Shown here in pieces: positions 9,491 to 24,229 of a stretch of DNA of 64,000 nt (its first letter is position 1; each line of letters begins with the position of its first letter). The stretch is from Vibrio plantisponsor (GTDB lineage: Bacteria > Pseudomonadota > Gammaproteobacteria > Enterobacterales > Vibrionaceae). Made by a program: the position numbers and the translations under genes. The stretch is from assembly GCF_013041605.1 (NCBI RefSeq), contig NZ_JABEQC010000004.1, positions 242,016 through 306,015 of the forward strand, given 5' to 3'. Below the pieces are notes generated by a model. The model searched no databases and was not told the DNA's origin. It saw only the letters and a list, made by a program, of their open reading frames with translations.

Positions 9491-9739
9491 ATGAATGATA
9501 AAAAAACCGTCAGTGAGTTTGAATTGCTGCTTATTGCAAACCAGTTAATTCAAGACCATGACCAATATTTCGAAGGTTTAAGAGCAGACAGTGTTGAAGA
9601 AAAAGACGACGTTCTGGTATTTAAAGGCAACTACTTTCTCGACGAAAATGGCTTACCAACCGAGAAGACAACAGTGGTATTTAACATGTTCAAATACCTG
9701 GCTCATCAGCTTTCTAAAGAGTTCAGCGTCGAAAAATAA
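9491..9739 (+). CDS. yciN: YciN-family small protein (DUF2498)
   Basis: An 82-residue acidic protein matching E. coli YciN along its length, including the conserved GNYFLDENGLPTEKTTVVFNMFKYLAHQLS segment. Function is unknown. As in E. coli, it lies divergently next to topA, which supports orthology. ATGAGG is a possible weak Shine-Dalgarno upstream of the ATG. An intrinsic terminator begins directly at its stop. Confidence 0.85.
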   Translation: MNDKKTVSEFELLLIANQLIQDHDQYFEGLRADSVEEKDDVLVFKGNYFLDENGLPTEKTTVVFNMFKYLAHQLSKEFSVEK

Positions 9740-9766
9740 TAAAAGCCTCAATAGAGGCTTTTATTT
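9740..9766 (+). terminator. Bidirectional terminator between yciN and aroA
   Basis: AAAAGCCTC-AATA-GAGGCTTTTA hairpin. It has T-rich flanks on both strands, and convergent yciN and aroA can share it. Confidence 0.8.
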
Positions 9767-9773
9767 CAACTGG

Positions 9774-11054
9774 TTAATGACTCAAGCTTGCAAATTTATC
9801 AAAATAATCTGGGAAAGTTTTTGATGTACATTTCGGGTCATTAATCGTTACTGGTGTATCACTTAAGGCAACCAGCGAGAAGCACATGGCCATTCGGTGA
9901 TCGTCATAAGTGTCAATCGCCGCGTGAGTTAGCTTCGCTGGAGGCGTGATAATGATGTAGTCTTCACCCTCTTCCACTTCTGCACCGACTTTACGCAGCT
10001 CTGTCGCCATAGCAGAAAGACGATCCGTCTCTTTCACTCGCCAGTTGTACACGTTGCGAATTGCTGTAGTGCCTTTGGCAAAAAGAGCGGTTGTAGCAAT
10101 GGTCATTGCTGCATCAGGAATATGGTTGAAATCAAGGTCAACTGCATTAAGTTCACCGCGACGCGAGATAACGTAATCGTCGCCCCACTCAATTTCAGCG
10201 CCCATTTTCTCAAGCGCATCAGCAAATTGAATATCGCCTTGAATACTGTTTTTTCCAATACCAGTTACTTTAATCTCACCACCTTTAATAGCCGCAGCAG
10301 CAAGGAAATAAGAGGCAGAAGAGGCATCACCTTCAACCAAAAAGTTACCCGGTGAGACGTAGCTTTGGCCAGCACGAACAACAAACTCTTGGTAATCATG
10401 GTTTTCAACCTGAACACCAAATTGCTCCATGATATGCAGGGTGATGTCGATATAGGGTTTAGAAACCAATTCGCCAACAATTTTGATTGTGATATCGCCT
10501 TTCGCAAGCGGAGCTGACATCAAGAACGCGGTTAAAAACTGGCTTGAAATTGAACCATCAATTTCTACCGTTCCAGACGCTAAACCAGTGCCTTTAATGC
10601 GTAGTGGCGGAAAGTTTTCATTTTCCAGATATTCAATATCCGCACCTGCTTGACGCAGGGCATCCACTAAGTGACCAATTGGGCGTTCCTTCATACGAGG
10701 TTCGCCAGTCAGAACATAGTCACCCGAGCCTAAACACAATGCTGCGGCTAGTGGGCGCATTGCTGTGCCCGCATTACCCAAAAACAGTTCTTGAGCCTGA
10801 TCTGCGGTAAACGGCTTACCCAGACCTTCAACTTCGCACACTGTTTTATCGTCAGATAATTGATACTGAACACCAAGTTTGGTGAGTGCGTTCAACATAT
10901 GGCGAATATCGTCACTGTCGAGCAAATTAGTAAGTCGCGTTGTTCCTTTGGCTAAAGCCGCCAACAACAAAGCGCGGTTTGATACACTTTTCGAACCTGG
11001 GAGATTCACTTCTCCACTGATTTTTTGAATGGGTTGTAACGTAAGGCTTTCCAT
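9774..11054 (-). CDS. aroA: 3-phosphoshikimate 1-carboxyvinyltransferase (EPSP synthase)
   Basis: Sixth step of the shikimate pathway: joins phosphoenolpyruvate to shikimate-3-phosphate. Of normal length at 426 residues from the chosen start. It has [17 protein letters not shown] at the N-terminus, the [17 protein letters not shown] motif with [10 protein letters not shown], and [20 protein letters not shown] near the C-terminus. I placed the start at the ATG at 11054 (MESLTLQPI, as in E. coli), with AGGAA upstream; the ORF is open to another ATG at 11084. No serC lies upstream, unlike in enterobacteria. Confidence 0.95.
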   Translation of the reverse strand: MESLTLQPIQKISGEVNLPGSKSVSNRALLLAALAKGTTRLTNLLDSDDIRHMLNALTKLGVQYQLSDDKTVCEVEGLGKPFTADQAQELFLGNAGTAMRPLAAALCLGSGDYVLTGEPRMKERPIGHLVDALRQAGADIEYLENENFPPLRIKGTGLASGTVEIDGSISSQFLTAFLMSAPLAKGDITIKIVGELVSKPYIDITLHIMEQFGVQVENHDYQEFVVRAGQSYVSPGNFLVEGDASSASYFLAAAAIKGGEIKVTGIGKNSIQGDIQFADALEKMGAEIEWGDDYVISRRGELNAVDLDFNHIPDAAMTIATTALFAKGTTAIRNVYNWRVKETDRLSAMATELRKVGAEVEEGEDYIIITPPAKLTHAAIDTYDDHRMAMCFSLVALSDTPVTINDPKCTSKTFPDYFDKFASLSH

Positions 11055-11189
11055 TAATGCTGTGTTTCCTTGCACCGCTCTCATATCTCTTTTTATCTGG
11101 AGCGATGTAAAATTCTTCGTACTGGCAGACTAACTAAATTCAACCGTGAAAACTAGCCTAAATCTCTAGTCGTCGTGAATTTTTAGTCA

Positions 11190-11645
11190 TCACATTTCTT
11201 TGTCCACACGAACGCCATCGTCAAAGTATAAAATTCGCACTTTATCTTGTTTGCTGAACAGCATTTGAGGGTCGACATCTTGGATGACATCAATCCATTT
11301 ACCGTCTTTCGTTTCTATCAAAAGTTCCACTAAACGATACTCAATGCTGTAGGTTCGATTCGCATTCTTATGCGCGATACTGCCTCCCGCAATGGCACCT
11401 ACAGCTGTGGCTACCTCCCGCCCATGACCGTCACCAAATTGATTACCAATCACACCGCCAACCACTGCTCCCAGCAAGGTTTCCCAGCCATTTGCTTTCG
11501 ACTGAACAATATCTTGTTGAGAAATGTAGCGAACGCTTTCTACCGTCCCAAAAACGACTTCGTTTACGGGTCTGGCTTGGTTACGTTGATAACCAGCATT
11601 GGCAAACAACGGAAAAATCAATATGATCCAAATCCACTTTTTCAT
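11190..11645 (-). CDS. Exported glycine-zipper protein
   Basis: A 151-residue protein with a Sec signal peptide (MKKWIWIILIFPLFANA, cleavage about residue 17) and no lipobox Cys. Residues 55-90 form a glycine zipper (LLGAVVGGVIGNQFGDGHG, then AVGAIAGGSIAH), as in the SlyB/17-kDa antigen 2TM group. The rest is a small beta-rich domain. Probably periplasmic or outer-membrane-associated; the specific role is unknown. It is divergent from aat with 29 bases between, so the promoters overlap. Confidence 0.75.
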   Translation of the reverse strand: MKKWIWIILIFPLFANAGYQRNQARPVNEVVFGTVESVRYISQQDIVQSKANGWETLLGAVVGGVIGNQFGDGHGREVATAVGAIAGGSIAHKNANRTYSIEYRLVELLIETKDGKWIDVIQDVDPQMLFSKQDKVRILYFDDGVRVDKEM

Positions 11646-11674
11646 TTTCTCTCCTAATCAAAGCTGGGGTTTCG

Positions 11675-12406
11675 ATGACGATTTATCTTCCAGAGCTGTC
11701 TGCTAATGATTACGGCTTCCCTTCACCATACGAAGCATTAGAAGATCCAAACGGCTTGCTCGCTTTCGGCGGAGATCTCAACCCAAATCGCATTTATAAC
11801 GCCTATAAGAATGGCATTTTCCCTTGGTATGGGCCAGGTGAACCAATCCTATGGTGGAGCCCATCGCCGCGAGCGGTATTTAATCCTAAGACATTCAAAC
11901 CAGCAAAAAGTGTGCAAAAATTTCAGCGCAAGCAGCAATATTTGGTCAGTATCAACCACGCAACTAAGCAAGTGATTGATCTGTGCGCTGCCACTCGCCC
12001 ACCCGAACAGACATGGATTCATGCTGAAATGCGAGAAGCCTATGGTGAACTGGCAGATCTTGGTAAATGCCACTCGGTTGAAGTATGGCAAAATGAACAG
12101 CTTGTCGGCGGTTTGTACGGCATTCAGATGGGACAGATTTTTTGCGGTGAATCCATGTTCAGTACGCAAACTAATGCTTCAAAAATTGCCCTATGGTATT
12201 TCTGTCGTCACTTTGCAAAGCACGACGGACAGCTCATTGACTGCCAAGTAATGAACCCACATCTCGCTTCATTAGGCGCATTTGAACTACCACGTGACGA
12301 ATTTATAAATTCATTGCTATCTTTTAGAGATAAAGCAATAAAAGAAGCGTGTTTCAAACGCCAGTGGCTCAGTATTAGCATTACAGATGAATCTGAGTCT
12401 GTTTAG
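11675..12406 (+). CDS. aat: Leucyl/phenylalanyl-tRNA--protein transferase
   Basis: Transfers Leu or Phe from tRNA to proteins with N-terminal Lys or Arg, marking them for ClpS-ClpAP. At 243 residues it is the usual size. Visible family motifs are FPSPYEALEDPNGLLAFGGDL, GIFPWYGPGEPILWWSPSPRAVF, VEVWQNEQLVGGLYGIQMG and the late GESMFSTQTNASKIAL. The next gene, bpt, begins nine bases downstream, so both tRNA-dependent N-degron enzymes share an operon; clpA and clpS lie just beyond infA. Confidence 0.96.
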   Translation: MTIYLPELSANDYGFPSPYEALEDPNGLLAFGGDLNPNRIYNAYKNGIFPWYGPGEPILWWSPSPRAVFNPKTFKPAKSVQKFQRKQQYLVSINHATKQVIDLCAATRPPEQTWIHAEMREAYGELADLGKCHSVEVWQNEQLVGGLYGIQMGQIFCGESMFSTQTNASKIALWYFCRHFAKHDGQLIDCQVMNPHLASLGAFELPRDEFINSLLSFRDKAIKEACFKRQWLSISITDESESV

Positions 12407-12415
12407 GAGTAAAGC

Positions 12416-13117
12416 GTGAGTTCTGATATACACCAAATTAGAATTGGCCTGACAAACAATCATCCTTGCAGTTATCTCAAAGACCGCATGGAACGTGTTG
12501 CTGTCGCACTCGATAGCAGTATGCAGTCTGACGAAAATTATGAAATTCTTCTCGCCAATGGTTTTCGCCGAAGTGGCGATACGATTTACAAACCTCATTG
12601 TGATACGTGTAGCGCCTGCCACGCTTTGCGTGTTTCTGTGCCTGGCTTTACCCCTTCAAAAAGTCAGAAACGTTTAATCAACAAGATAAAACAACATTTG
12701 ACTTGGGAACTCAAACCCAAGTTAGATGAGAACTGGTTCTCGCTCTACGCTAAGTACATCAAGGCCCGTCATCGTGATGGCACCATGTATCCACCACAGA
12801 AAGATGAATTTGATAAATTCGCCAATTCCCAATGGCTTAACACCCAGTTTCTTCATATTTACGAAGATAATCAGCTTATTGCGGTCGCAGTGACGGATAT
12901 TCTGCCTAATAGTGCGAGTGCGTTTTATACCTTTTTTGACCCAGCATCCCCACTTTCAATTGGTACTCTGGCGGTATTGATTCAACTGGAATATTGCAGA
13001 AACACCCATAAACAGTGGCTTTACTTAGGCTATCAAATCGACGAATGCCCCGCGATGAACTATAAAGTGCGCTTCCAACGCCATCAAAGGCTAGTAAATC
13101 AGCGTTGGCAAGGGTAG
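12416..13117 (+). CDS. bpt: Aspartate/glutamate leucyltransferase
   Basis: Bacterial Ate1-like enzyme that adds Leu to N-terminal Asp or Glu, as described for Vibrio vulnificus Bpt. The 233-residue protein has the N-terminal Cys pattern (HPCSYL, then CDTCSACHALRVSV) and the GNAT-like core with YTFFDP and LYLGYQIDECPAMNYK. GTG start with AGGAGT five bases upstream. With aat it extends the N-degron set to acidic residues. No terminator is seen before infA. Confidence 0.93.
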   Translation: MSSDIHQIRIGLTNNHPCSYLKDRMERVAVALDSSMQSDENYEILLANGFRRSGDTIYKPHCDTCSACHALRVSVPGFTPSKSQKRLINKIKQHLTWELKPKLDENWFSLYAKYIKARHRDGTMYPPQKDEFDKFANSQWLNTQFLHIYEDNQLIAVAVTDILPNSASAFYTFFDPASPLSIGTLAVLIQLEYCRNTHKQWLYLGYQIDECPAMNYKVRFQRHQRLVNQRWQG

Positions 13118-13197
13118 AATACGCCCCAACTTAACTTGTTTAACAATCATCGGCACGATAGGCCGTTGATTTGCGCCACATTTCTAAAGAGGATTAA

Positions 13198-13416
<219 letters not shown>

Positions 13417-13433
13417 TCTCTGATTTTCGAATA

Positions 13434-13470
13434 CAACAAAAAGCGGAGCTTAAGGCTCCGTTTTTTGTTG
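13434..13470 (+). terminator. Intrinsic terminator after infA
   Basis: AACAAAAAGCGGAGC and GCTCCGTTTTTTGTT form a long stem around TTAAG with a T-rich tail, 18 bases after the stop. Confidence 0.9.
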
Positions 13471-13486
13471 TTGTTCTAAAGGATAT

Positions 13487-13516
13487 AAAAAAGCGCATCT
13501 TTCGATGCGCTTTTCT
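13487..13516 (-). terminator. Intrinsic terminator after clpA
   Basis: AAAAGCGCATC-TTTC-GATGCGCTTTT hairpin just beyond the clpA stop. T runs occur on both strands. Confidence 0.85.
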
Positions 13517-13520
13517 TGTT

Positions 13521-15791
13521 TTAATGCAGAACTTCTTCTTTGGCACCTAAGTATTCAAAGACTAGATGATCATCTTTCAAAGCCACCTTCACTGTTCCGC
13601 CATCAACCAATGCCCCAAATAGCAGCTCATTAGCCAGCGGTTTCTTCAACTGTTCTTGAATCACGCGTCCCATAGGTCGTGCTCCCATTTCACGGTCATA
13701 ACCTTTCAGAGCTAGCCAGTGACGAGCATCTTCTGATACTTCAAGAGACACACCACGGGCATCCAATTGTACTTGTAGCTCAACGATGAACTTATCAACC
13801 ACTTGGTGAATCACACTTTCATCCAAACTGTTAAACCAAATTGTATGATCTAAACGGTTACGGAATTCTGGCGTGAACACTTTCTTGATCTCCGACATCG
13901 CATCATGGCTGTGATCTTGTTGAATCAAACCTATCGATTTCTTCACTGTTTCAGCCACACCAGCGTTGGTTGTCATCACTAAGATGATGTTACGGAAATC
14001 CGCTTTACGACCGTTGTTATCGGTTAGCGTGCCGTTATCCATCACTTGCAATAGCAAGTTAAAGATATCAGGGTGCGCTTTTTCAATTTCGTCTAACAGC
14101 ACAACCGCATGTGGGTTCTTGATCACGGCATCCGTTAACAAGCCACCTTGGTCATAACCAACATAACCTGGAGGAGCACCGATCAAGCGGCTCACTGAGT
14201 GGCGTTCACCGTATTCAGACATATCAAATCGGAGTAGTTCAATACCCAACAGTTTAGATAGCTGAACGGTGACTTCTGTTTTACCTACGCCCGTTGGGCC
14301 AGCAAACAAGAATGAACCAACTGGACGATTATCCGCTCCTAAACCAGCACGAGTCAGCTTGATGGATTCAGTTAACACATCAATCGCGTTATCTTGTCCG
14401 AACACCAGCATCTTCATTTTCTGATCAAGATTTTTCAGAATATCTTTATCCGAAGAAGAAACAGATTTTTCTGGGATACGAGCCATTTTTGCAACCATGG
14501 ACTCAATCTCAGCCACACCGACTGTTTTCTTACGTTTGCTGGCTGGCATCAAACGAACACGAGCACCCGCTTCGTCGATAACATCAATCGCTTTGTCCGG
14601 TAAGTGACGTTCATTGATGTATTTCGCAGACAGTTCAACCGCAGCGCGAAGTGCCTTGTTGGTGTAACGCACATCGTGGTGAGCTTCGTATTTTGGTTTC
14701 AAACCCATCAAAATTTTGGTTGTGTCATCCAACGAAGGTTCTACAACGTCAATTTTTTGGAATCGGCGTGAAAGCGCACGCTCTTTCTCAAAAATATTGC
14801 TGTATTCCTGATAAGTGGTTGAACCGATACAACGTAATTTACCGCTACTTAGTAGAGGCTTAATCAAGTTTGCAGCATCAACCTGACCACCAGATGCTGC
14901 ACCAGCACCAATGATGGTGTGAATTTCATCGATAAAGAGAATTGCATCTTTCTCTTTTTCTAGCTGTTTGAGAATCGTTTTAAAACGTTTTTCAAAGTCA
15001 CCACGGTATTTGGTACCCGCAAGTAATGAACCTATATCCAGTGAGTAGATAACGCTGTCTTGAATCACTTCAGGCACTTGCCCTTCCACAATTCTCCATG
15101 CCAAACCTTCAGCTATAGCGGTTTTACCGACACCAGCCTCGCCCACCAACAATGGATTGTTTTTGCGACGACGGCAAAGCACTTGGATTGTACGTTCAAG
15201 TTCTTTGTCTCGACCGATAAGAGGGTCGATCTGACCTTGACCAGCTAACTGGTTTAAGTTCGTTGCAAAGCTTTCCAGTCTTTCATCAGCTGGCGAATCG
15301 TCTGAACTTTCTGTGCCAAATGAATCGGAAGATGAATCTTCGCCCGAGCTACTCGATGCTTTAGTAATGCCGTGGGAAATATAGTTAACGATATCCAAAC
15401 GACTGATATCGTTCTTTTTCAATAGATAGGCAGCGTGAGATTCCTGCTCACTAAAAATAGCAACCAGTACGTTTGCGCCAGTGACTTCACTGCGACCGGA
15501 TGATTGAACATGGAACACAGCACGTTGTAATACACGTTGGAAGCTAAGCGTTGGCTGAGTCTCACGTGTTTCGTCGTTATCTGGGATGAGAGGGGTTGTC
15601 TGGTCAATAAATACGTCAAGCTCTCGACGCAAAACGTCAATGTCTGCCTGACAGGCCAATAATGCTTCCTTCGCTGCATCGTTTTCTAACAATGCAAGTA
15701 GGAGGTGCTCGACGGTCATGAATTCATGTCTTTTGTCTCGCGCTCGAGCGAACGCGCCGTTTAGACTAGACTCTAGTTCTTTGTTAAGCAT
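13521..15791 (-). CDS. clpA: ATP-dependent Clp protease ATP-binding subunit ClpA
   Basis: AAA+ unfoldase that feeds substrates to ClpP. The 756 residues have an N-terminal double Clp-N domain (1-145), a serine-rich linker (about 145-170), first AAA module with Walker A GEAGVGKT at 217-224, and second module with GPTGVGKTE near 495. It also has [14 protein letters not shown], a Clp-specific loop. It lacks the coiled-coil M domain of ClpB. The C-terminal IGL-type loop region for ClpP docking is represented by SIGLIQ. ClpS lies 35 bases upstream in the same direction. Degrades N-degron and SsrA-tagged substrates. Confidence 0.97.
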   Translation of the reverse strand: MLNKELESSLNGAFARARDKRHEFMTVEHLLLALLENDAAKEALLACQADIDVLRRELDVFIDQTTPLIPDNDETRETQPTLSFQRVLQRAVFHVQSSGRSEVTGANVLVAIFSEQESHAAYLLKKNDISRLDIVNYISHGITKASSSSGEDSSSDSFGTESSDDSPADERLESFATNLNQLAGQGQIDPLIGRDKELERTIQVLCRRRKNNPLLVGEAGVGKTAIAEGLAWRIVEGQVPEVIQDSVIYSLDIGSLLAGTKYRGDFEKRFKTILKQLEKEKDAILFIDEIHTIIGAGAASGGQVDAANLIKPLLSSGKLRCIGSTTYQEYSNIFEKERALSRRFQKIDVVEPSLDDTTKILMGLKPKYEAHHDVRYTNKALRAAVELSAKYINERHLPDKAIDVIDEAGARVRLMPASKRKKTVGVAEIESMVAKMARIPEKSVSSSDKDILKNLDQKMKMLVFGQDNAIDVLTESIKLTRAGLGADNRPVGSFLFAGPTGVGKTEVTVQLSKLLGIELLRFDMSEYGERHSVSRLIGAPPGYVGYDQGGLLTDAVIKNPHAVVLLDEIEKAHPDIFNLLLQVMDNGTLTDNNGRKADFRNIILVMTTNAGVAETVKKSIGLIQQDHSHDAMSEIKKVFTPEFRNRLDHTIWFNSLDESVIHQVVDKFIVELQVQLDARGVSLEVSEDARHWLALKGYDREMGARPMGRVIQEQLKKPLANELLFGALVDGGTVKVALKDDHLVFEYLGAKEEVLH

Positions 15792-15826
15792 AAGGCCTCC
15801 TTAAAGAACAACCACATCTGCAAGTG

Positions 15827-16147
15827 TTACGCTTTTTCCATCGTACAAAGCAGTGGATGCTCGTTTTCCCGTGCGTACATTGTCACCTGAGCGACTTTCG
15901 TCTCTGCAACCTCAGCAGTAAACGTGCCACAAATTGCTTTCCCTTCATAATGAACTCTGAGCATCACTTGTGTCGCTTTTTCTATGTCCATAGAGAAGAA
16001 GCGTTCAAGGATTTCTATCACAAAATCCATCGGCGTGTAGTCGTCATTATTCAGTATAACGTTATACATCGACGGTGGTTTTGTTGCTGTTTTCTCTAGC
16101 TCCAGTAGATCTGAGTCTGGAGTTACCCATTCGAAGTTTTTACTCAT
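15827..16147 (-). CDS. clpS: ClpS adaptor of ClpAP
   Basis: A 106-residue adaptor that binds N-terminal Leu, Phe, Trp or Tyr and hands the protein to ClpA. The substrate pocket and ClpA-binding motifs are visible: [20 protein letters not shown], then the [24 protein letters not shown] helix-strand. First gene of clpS-clpA, divergent from cspD. Confidence 0.97.
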   Translation of the reverse strand: MSKNFEWVTPDSDLLELEKTATKPPSMYNVILNNDDYTPMDFVIEILERFFSMDIEKATQVMLRVHYEGKAICGTFTAEVAETKVAQVTMYARENEHPLLCTMEKA

Positions 16148-16663
16148 GATGGCCGTATTTAGGAGTGTTTCTCTTAAAAATGTCTCTTCTCTTAAAAAGT
16201 CATCACTTACTGATAACCTAAGGTGCTGTCAGTGAAGGTGAAAAACAATCCTTACTTAGAGACTAATGCAGCAATTGTATCGCTGCAAATAAAACATTGC
16301 TATTCACAATCGAGTTTATTCTAAACGTTCAAAAACTCGTCACCTTTCTGTAACACTATTCGTACTAAAGTCTAAAATCGAGCCAATCATAAGTGGCACA
16401 AATACTTGTCGCACAAGTGATATCAAATGGAATAGGGTTATCTTAAAAGTGATTTGCTTATAAAAGTATGCATTTTTATACCATTATCCTATTGACTGTG
16501 CTCAATCATTGACTACATTGGTCAAATAGTGACTAAAAATTTGGCAGCGGCTGAATCGATATTCACTAATAGGAGTGATCACCATCAGATTTTCTGATAA
16601 TGGATATTAGAGTGAATTTCTCCGTAACAACATCAGTAACAAAATGCATGAGGGACGTATAGC
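16148..16663. other. clpS-cspD divergent regulatory region
   Basis: About 515 bases without a supported gene. It must carry both promoters. It is AT-rich, with scattered short inverted repeats (for example ATCAGA-TTT-TCTGAT near 16586). I see no riboswitch, small RNA or terminator that I can name. Confidence 0.4.
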
Positions 16664-16885
16664 ATGGCTACAGGTACAGTAAAATGGTTCAATAACGCCA
16701 AAGGATTCGGATTCATCTGTCCAGAAGGCGAAGATGGAGACATTTTTGCTCATTATTCTACTATCCAAATGGATGGCTACCGCACACTTAAAGCGGGACA
16801 GCAAGTAGCGTATGAAGTTGAACAAGGACCTAAAGGTTACCACGCTAGTAGTGTCGTACCTATTGAAGGGCAACAATCTAAATAG
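16664..16885 (+). CDS. cspD: Cold-shock-like protein CspD
   Basis: A 73-residue CSD protein with RNP1 (KGFGFI) and RNP2 (DIFAHYS). Its divergence from clpS-clpA is the usual cspD arrangement, and E. coli CspD is a stationary-phase replication inhibitor. Weak GAGGGACG lies before the ATG. A terminator follows about 80 bases downstream. Confidence 0.92.
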   Translation: MATGTVKWFNNAKGFGFICPEGEDGDIFAHYSTIQMDGYRTLKAGQQVAYEVEQGPKGYHASSVVPIEGQQSK

Positions 16886-16964
16886 TTCGCTGCCGAATAA
16901 ATCATTATCGATAACTGACCTATCGGTTATTTAAACGCTAACGATTTATGAATTGATAGATATG

Positions 16965-16989
16965 AAAAACCCGCCACTTGGCGGGTTTT
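16965..16989. terminator. Bidirectional terminator between cspD and icd
   Basis: AAAACCCGCC-ACTT-GGCGGGTTTT hairpin, serving convergent cspD and icd. Confidence 0.88.
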
Positions 16990-17017
16990 GTATTTTATCG
17001 TCAAGTGCCTTTTAAGC

Positions 17018-19561
<2,544 letters not shown>

Positions 19562-20260
19562 ATGTCATCCAGCTCGCGTAGAAGCACTGCTAAGGCTCCT
19601 CACTCGACTCATAAACCGCGTTTCAAACAAGGAAATCGTTCTTCTGGGCGCACTTCAACGAGCCAAAGAGCGCGTAAACCTGCGGTTCAGAAACCAAAAG
19701 TGAACATTGAAGATCGCAAAGTCATTGTTTTTAATAAACCTTATGACACGTTAAGCCAGTTTACCGATGGTGAAGGCCGAAAAACGCTCGCCGACTTCAT
19801 AACAGTCAAAGATGTGTATGCCGCTGGGCGACTTGACCGCGATAGCGAAGGTCTGATGGTGTTAACCAACGATGGTATTTTACAAGCCAAACTGACTCAG
19901 CCTGAATCAAAATCGCCAAAAACCTACTGGGTTCAGGTTGAAGGCATACCGACAGAGTCAGATTTAGAACCACTTAGAAACGGAGTGACACTAAAGGACG
20001 GACCAACACTTCCAGCGCAAGTAGTGGTGATTGAAGAACCCCAGTTATGGCCTCGAAATCCACCAGTGCGCTTTCGCGCAGCCATTCCAACCACTTGGCT
20101 TGCAATTACCATCATTGAAGGTCGTAACCGACAAGTAAGACGCATGACAGCGCACATTGGCTTCCCTACTCTGCGTCTGATTCGCTACTCAATGGGTAAT
20201 ATTGAGTTGGGTGACCTTCAGCCTGGCGAGTGGAAAGAAATCTCTATTGATGCAGCATAA
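19562..20260 (+). CDS. rluE: 23S rRNA pseudouridine synthase RluE
   Basis: RsuA-family pseudouridine synthase, predicted to modify U2457 of 23S rRNA as in E. coli. A basic, Ser/Arg-rich extension (residues 1-50) precedes the catalytic domain, which has [12 protein letters not shown], the active-site Asp in [19 protein letters not shown] and the late [23 protein letters not shown]. There is no S4 domain, as in RluE. It lies beside icd, as in E. coli. Its 3' end overlaps convergent thiD by 17 bases. Confidence 0.92.
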   Translation: MSSSSRRSTAKAPHSTHKPRFKQGNRSSGRTSTSQRARKPAVQKPKVNIEDRKVIVFNKPYDTLSQFTDGEGRKTLADFITVKDVYAAGRLDRDSEGLMVLTNDGILQAKLTQPESKSPKTYWVQVEGIPTESDLEPLRNGVTLKDGPTLPAQVVVIEEPQLWPRNPPVRFRAAIPTTWLAITIIEGRNRQVRRMTAHIGFPTLRLIRYSMGNIELGDLQPGEWKEISIDAA

Positions 20261-21062
20261 AGAAATGATCGACGGGGCCTCGGCCCTGTCCCACTTTAAG
20301 CAAATCAGCATGTCCTATCGCTTGTGTAATGTATTGTTTGGCGTGACTGACCGCTGAGAGCATATCTTCTCCCTGAGCCAAAAACGAAGCAATTGTCGAA
20401 GACAAGGTACAACCCGTCCCATGGGTATTCGGAGTGCGAATTCTCTCAGTGCTTAATCTGTGTGTTTCATTTTGGGTAATCAGCAGGTCATCACTCTCAT
20501 CAGACGCCTCTAAATGCCCGCCTTTGAGCAATACCGCTGAAGTACTTAACTGACGCATTGCAGTAACCATATGTTCAATTTGCTCAGCGTCTTTCGGCTC
20601 AGCTAGCCCTGTGAGCGCTGCGGCTTCTGGTAGATTTGGCGTAATAATGCTTGCGAGAGGCAACAAGCGATCTTTCAAGCTGCCTATCGCCGTTTCTTTT
20701 AGCAGTAAATCGCCACTGGTTGCCACCATCACGGTATCCAACACAATGTGTTTTGGTTGATATTGTTCCAGCTTATCAGCCACCAAATTGATGATGTCGG
20801 CATCCGCCAACATACCAATTTTTACCGCGACAATATTGAGGTCTTGGAATACTGCATCTAACTGACTTTCAATATGAGCTAAAGGAATGGGTAAGATATC
20901 TAACACACCCAATGTATTTTGAGAGGTAATCGCGGTGATAACCGAAGCCGCGTAACTGCCAGTCGCGGATATCGCTTTGATATCGGCTTGAATACCCGCA
21001 CCACCACCACTGTCCGATCCGGCAATAGTCAGTACAACAGGAATTGTATTGGATTTAGGCAT
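20244..21062 (-). CDS. thiD: Hydroxymethylpyrimidine (phosphate) kinase
   Basis: Phosphorylates HMP and HMP-P for thiamine synthesis. Ribokinase fold, 272 residues from the chosen ATG ([30 protein letters not shown]). It has the [16 protein letters not shown] segment and a C-terminal [17 protein letters not shown] anion hole with catalytic Cys. AGGAA lies six bases before this ATG; the ORF is open 66 bases further up, but that region is leader. A TPP riboswitch lies directly upstream. Confidence 0.94.
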   Translation of the reverse strand: MPKSNTIPVVLTIAGSDSGGGAGIQADIKAISATGSYAASVITAITSQNTLGVLDILPIPLAHIESQLDAVFQDLNIVAVKIGMLADADIINLVADKLEQYQPKHIVLDTVMVATSGDLLLKETAIGSLKDRLLPLASIITPNLPEAAALTGLAEPKDAEQIEHMVTAMRQLSTSAVLLKGGHLEASDESDDLLITQNETHRLSTERIRTPNTHGTGCTLSSTIASFLAQGEDMLSAVSHAKQYITQAIGHADLLKVGQGRGPVDHFFMLHQ

Positions 21063-21157
21063 AACTGTTCCTTTGAGGTAAGACGTACAGGAACAGTCTC
21101 TCGAAAGCGCATCTGAGATAGACGGCAAAACGAGATATACAATCGCAAAGATTGGAT

Positions 21158-21235
21158 TAGTTCCCTACGTCAGTATTAACTGAATCAGGTTCAACGGGTC
21201 TCGCAATGCGATCTCAGCCCAAAGGCTCCCCGACT
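21158..21235 (-). promoter_or_regulatory. TPP riboswitch (THI element) upstream of thiD
   Basis: Read on the minus strand: GGGGAGCC, then GGGCTGAGA, ACCCGTTGAACCTGATTC, and TACTGACGTAGGGAAC. These are the conserved pyrimidine-sensor (CTGAGA) and pyrophosphate-sensor (GCGTAGGGAA-like) helices. It sits about 100 bases before the thiD start, so thiD is repressed when thiamine pyrophosphate is plentiful. Confidence 0.95.
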
Positions 21236-21350
21236 AATGGCGGACAGAATAACAATTAAATTGTCCGTTTTGCAATTTATAACTTTCACAACGATAAATG
21301 GTCGAATCGAGACTATAATTCGTTGTATCAAAATGTATTTTTCAATACGT

Positions 21351-21426
21351 AGGCCGTTAACTCAGTTGGTAGAGTAGTTGACTCTTAATCAATCGGTCGC
21401 GGGTTCGAGCCCCGCACGGCCTACCA
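21351..21426 (+). tRNA. tRNA-Lys (anticodon CUU)
   Basis: A full cloverleaf. The acceptor is AGGCCGT with ACGGCCT, discriminator A and encoded CCA. The D arm is ACTC...GAGT. The anticodon stem GTTGA/TCAAT holds the loop CTCTTAA (anticodon CTT, reading AAG). The T arm is GCGGG-TTCGAGC-CCCGC. One G-U pair closes the anticodon stem. A TATAAT lies at 21314-21319 as a likely -10. Confidence 0.94.
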
Positions 21427-21457
21427 AAACGTTCTCTTCAGCTTATTGAAGCTATGG

Positions 21458-22065
21458 CTACTTATGACGCTCTTTGAGTTTATTAATCACATCACTCATC
21501 GACAGGCCTTGGTCTTGAAGCAAGACAAGCAAGTGATAGATTAAGTCCGCAGACTCACACACTAGTTCCGCCTTATCGCCCGACGTCGCCGCAAGTGCGA
21601 CTTCAACGCCTTCTTCGCCCACTTTCTGCGAAATGCGTTTGGTGCCACGCGCATAAAGACTAGCGGTGTAAGAGGAGTCTGGATCGGCACTCTTGCGGGC
21701 AGCCAATAACTGCTCAAGTTGATGAAGCCACACCATTTGTGACTCCTCTTGTGCATCACCGTCCCAACAAGTTGTTGTGCCAGTGTGGCACGTTGGACCA
21801 ATCGGATTCACTTTAACCAGCAAGGTGTCTTGATCGCAGTCCAAAGCAATATTTTTCAATTGCAACACGTTGCCAGAGGTTTCTCCTTTGGTCCATAGTC
21901 GCTGCTTGGTGCGCGAATAGAAAGTGACTTGTTCTGTTTCCAATGTTTTCGCTAGTGCTTCTTGGTTCATGTACCCCATCATCAGCACTTGGCTTGAACC
22001 AAAGTCCTGCACAATCGCAGGAACAAGACCATCAACCTTTTCCCAATTAATTCGTTCCGCTAGGC

Positions 22066-22069
<4 letters not shown>
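21458..22069 (-). CDS. hisI: Bifunctional phosphoribosyl-AMP cyclohydrolase / phosphoribosyl-ATP pyrophosphatase
   Basis: Second and third steps of histidine synthesis in one 203-residue protein (HisIE). The N-terminal cyclohydrolase has [18 protein letters not shown] and the zinc ligands in DCDQDTLL and CHTGTTTCW. The C-terminal MazG-like pyrophosphatase has [17 protein letters not shown] and [13 protein letters not shown]. Last gene of the operon, overlapping hisF by four bases (ATGA). Confidence 0.97.
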
Positions 22070-23567
<1,498 letters not shown>

Positions 23568-23611
23568 TTATTCGACTTGCCGCTTTATCGCTTACAGCTT
23601 CCGTCTATTTT

Positions 23612-24229
23612 TTAGAGCTCTAGGAAGTTCTGAATTAACTTAGAACCGGCTTTTGATGAACGCTCTGGGTGGAACTGAACACCGTAATAATTGCCATTTT
23701 GAATCGCTGCGCTAAATGGATTTCCGTAGTCACATTCAGCAATGGTGTAGTCACCTACAGGCATTGCAAAGCTGTGTACAAAATAGAAGTACTCGCCCTC
23801 TTCAATATCTTTGAAAAGAGGGTTGCCAGCTTTAGCCGAAACGGTATTCCAGCCCATGTGAGGCAATGGCAAATCACCGGTTTGCATTAAACGAACTTCA
23901 CCTTCAACCAAACCCAGACATTCAACGATATCATCCGCTTTCTGTCCTTTCTCTTCAGATAATTTACCTAGTAACTGCATACCTAAACAGATCCCTAGTA
24001 GCGGTTTATCTACCTTTGCCACCAGCTCAATAAGGTTACGCTCTTCAAGGTTCTTCATCGCTTCGCTGGCTGTTCCTACGCCCGGTAAGAACAGCTTATC
24101 CGCAGCAAGAACCACTGCTGGGTCTTTTGAAATCGTCACTGGATAGCCCAAACGTTCAATGGCGAATTTCACTGAAGAGACGTTGGCACAACCCGTATCG
24201 ATAATGACAACTTTTTGTTCATTCGCCAT
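23612..24229 (-). CDS. hisH: Imidazole glycerol phosphate synthase glutaminase subunit
   Basis: Class I glutamine amidotransferase that supplies ammonia to HisF. 205 residues, with the catalytic Cys in [13 protein letters not shown] and the His/Glu pair in [11 protein letters not shown]. Its start overlaps the hisB stop by one base. Confidence 0.97.
   Translation of the reverse strand: MANEQKVVIIDTGCANVSSVKFAIERLGYPVTISKDPAVVLAADKLFLPGVGTASEAMKNLEERNLIELVAKVDKPLLGICLGMQLLGKLSEEKGQKADDIVECLGLVEGEVRLMQTGDLPLPHMGWNTVSAKAGNPLFKDIEEGEYFYFVHSFAMPVGDYTIAECDYGNPFSAAIQNGNYYGVQFHPERSSKAGSKLIQNFLEL

Noticed and set aside
21351..21426. tRNA as an integration site for a mobile element
   Set aside because: No integrase, no direct repeat of the tRNA end, and the flanks are core genes in conserved order.
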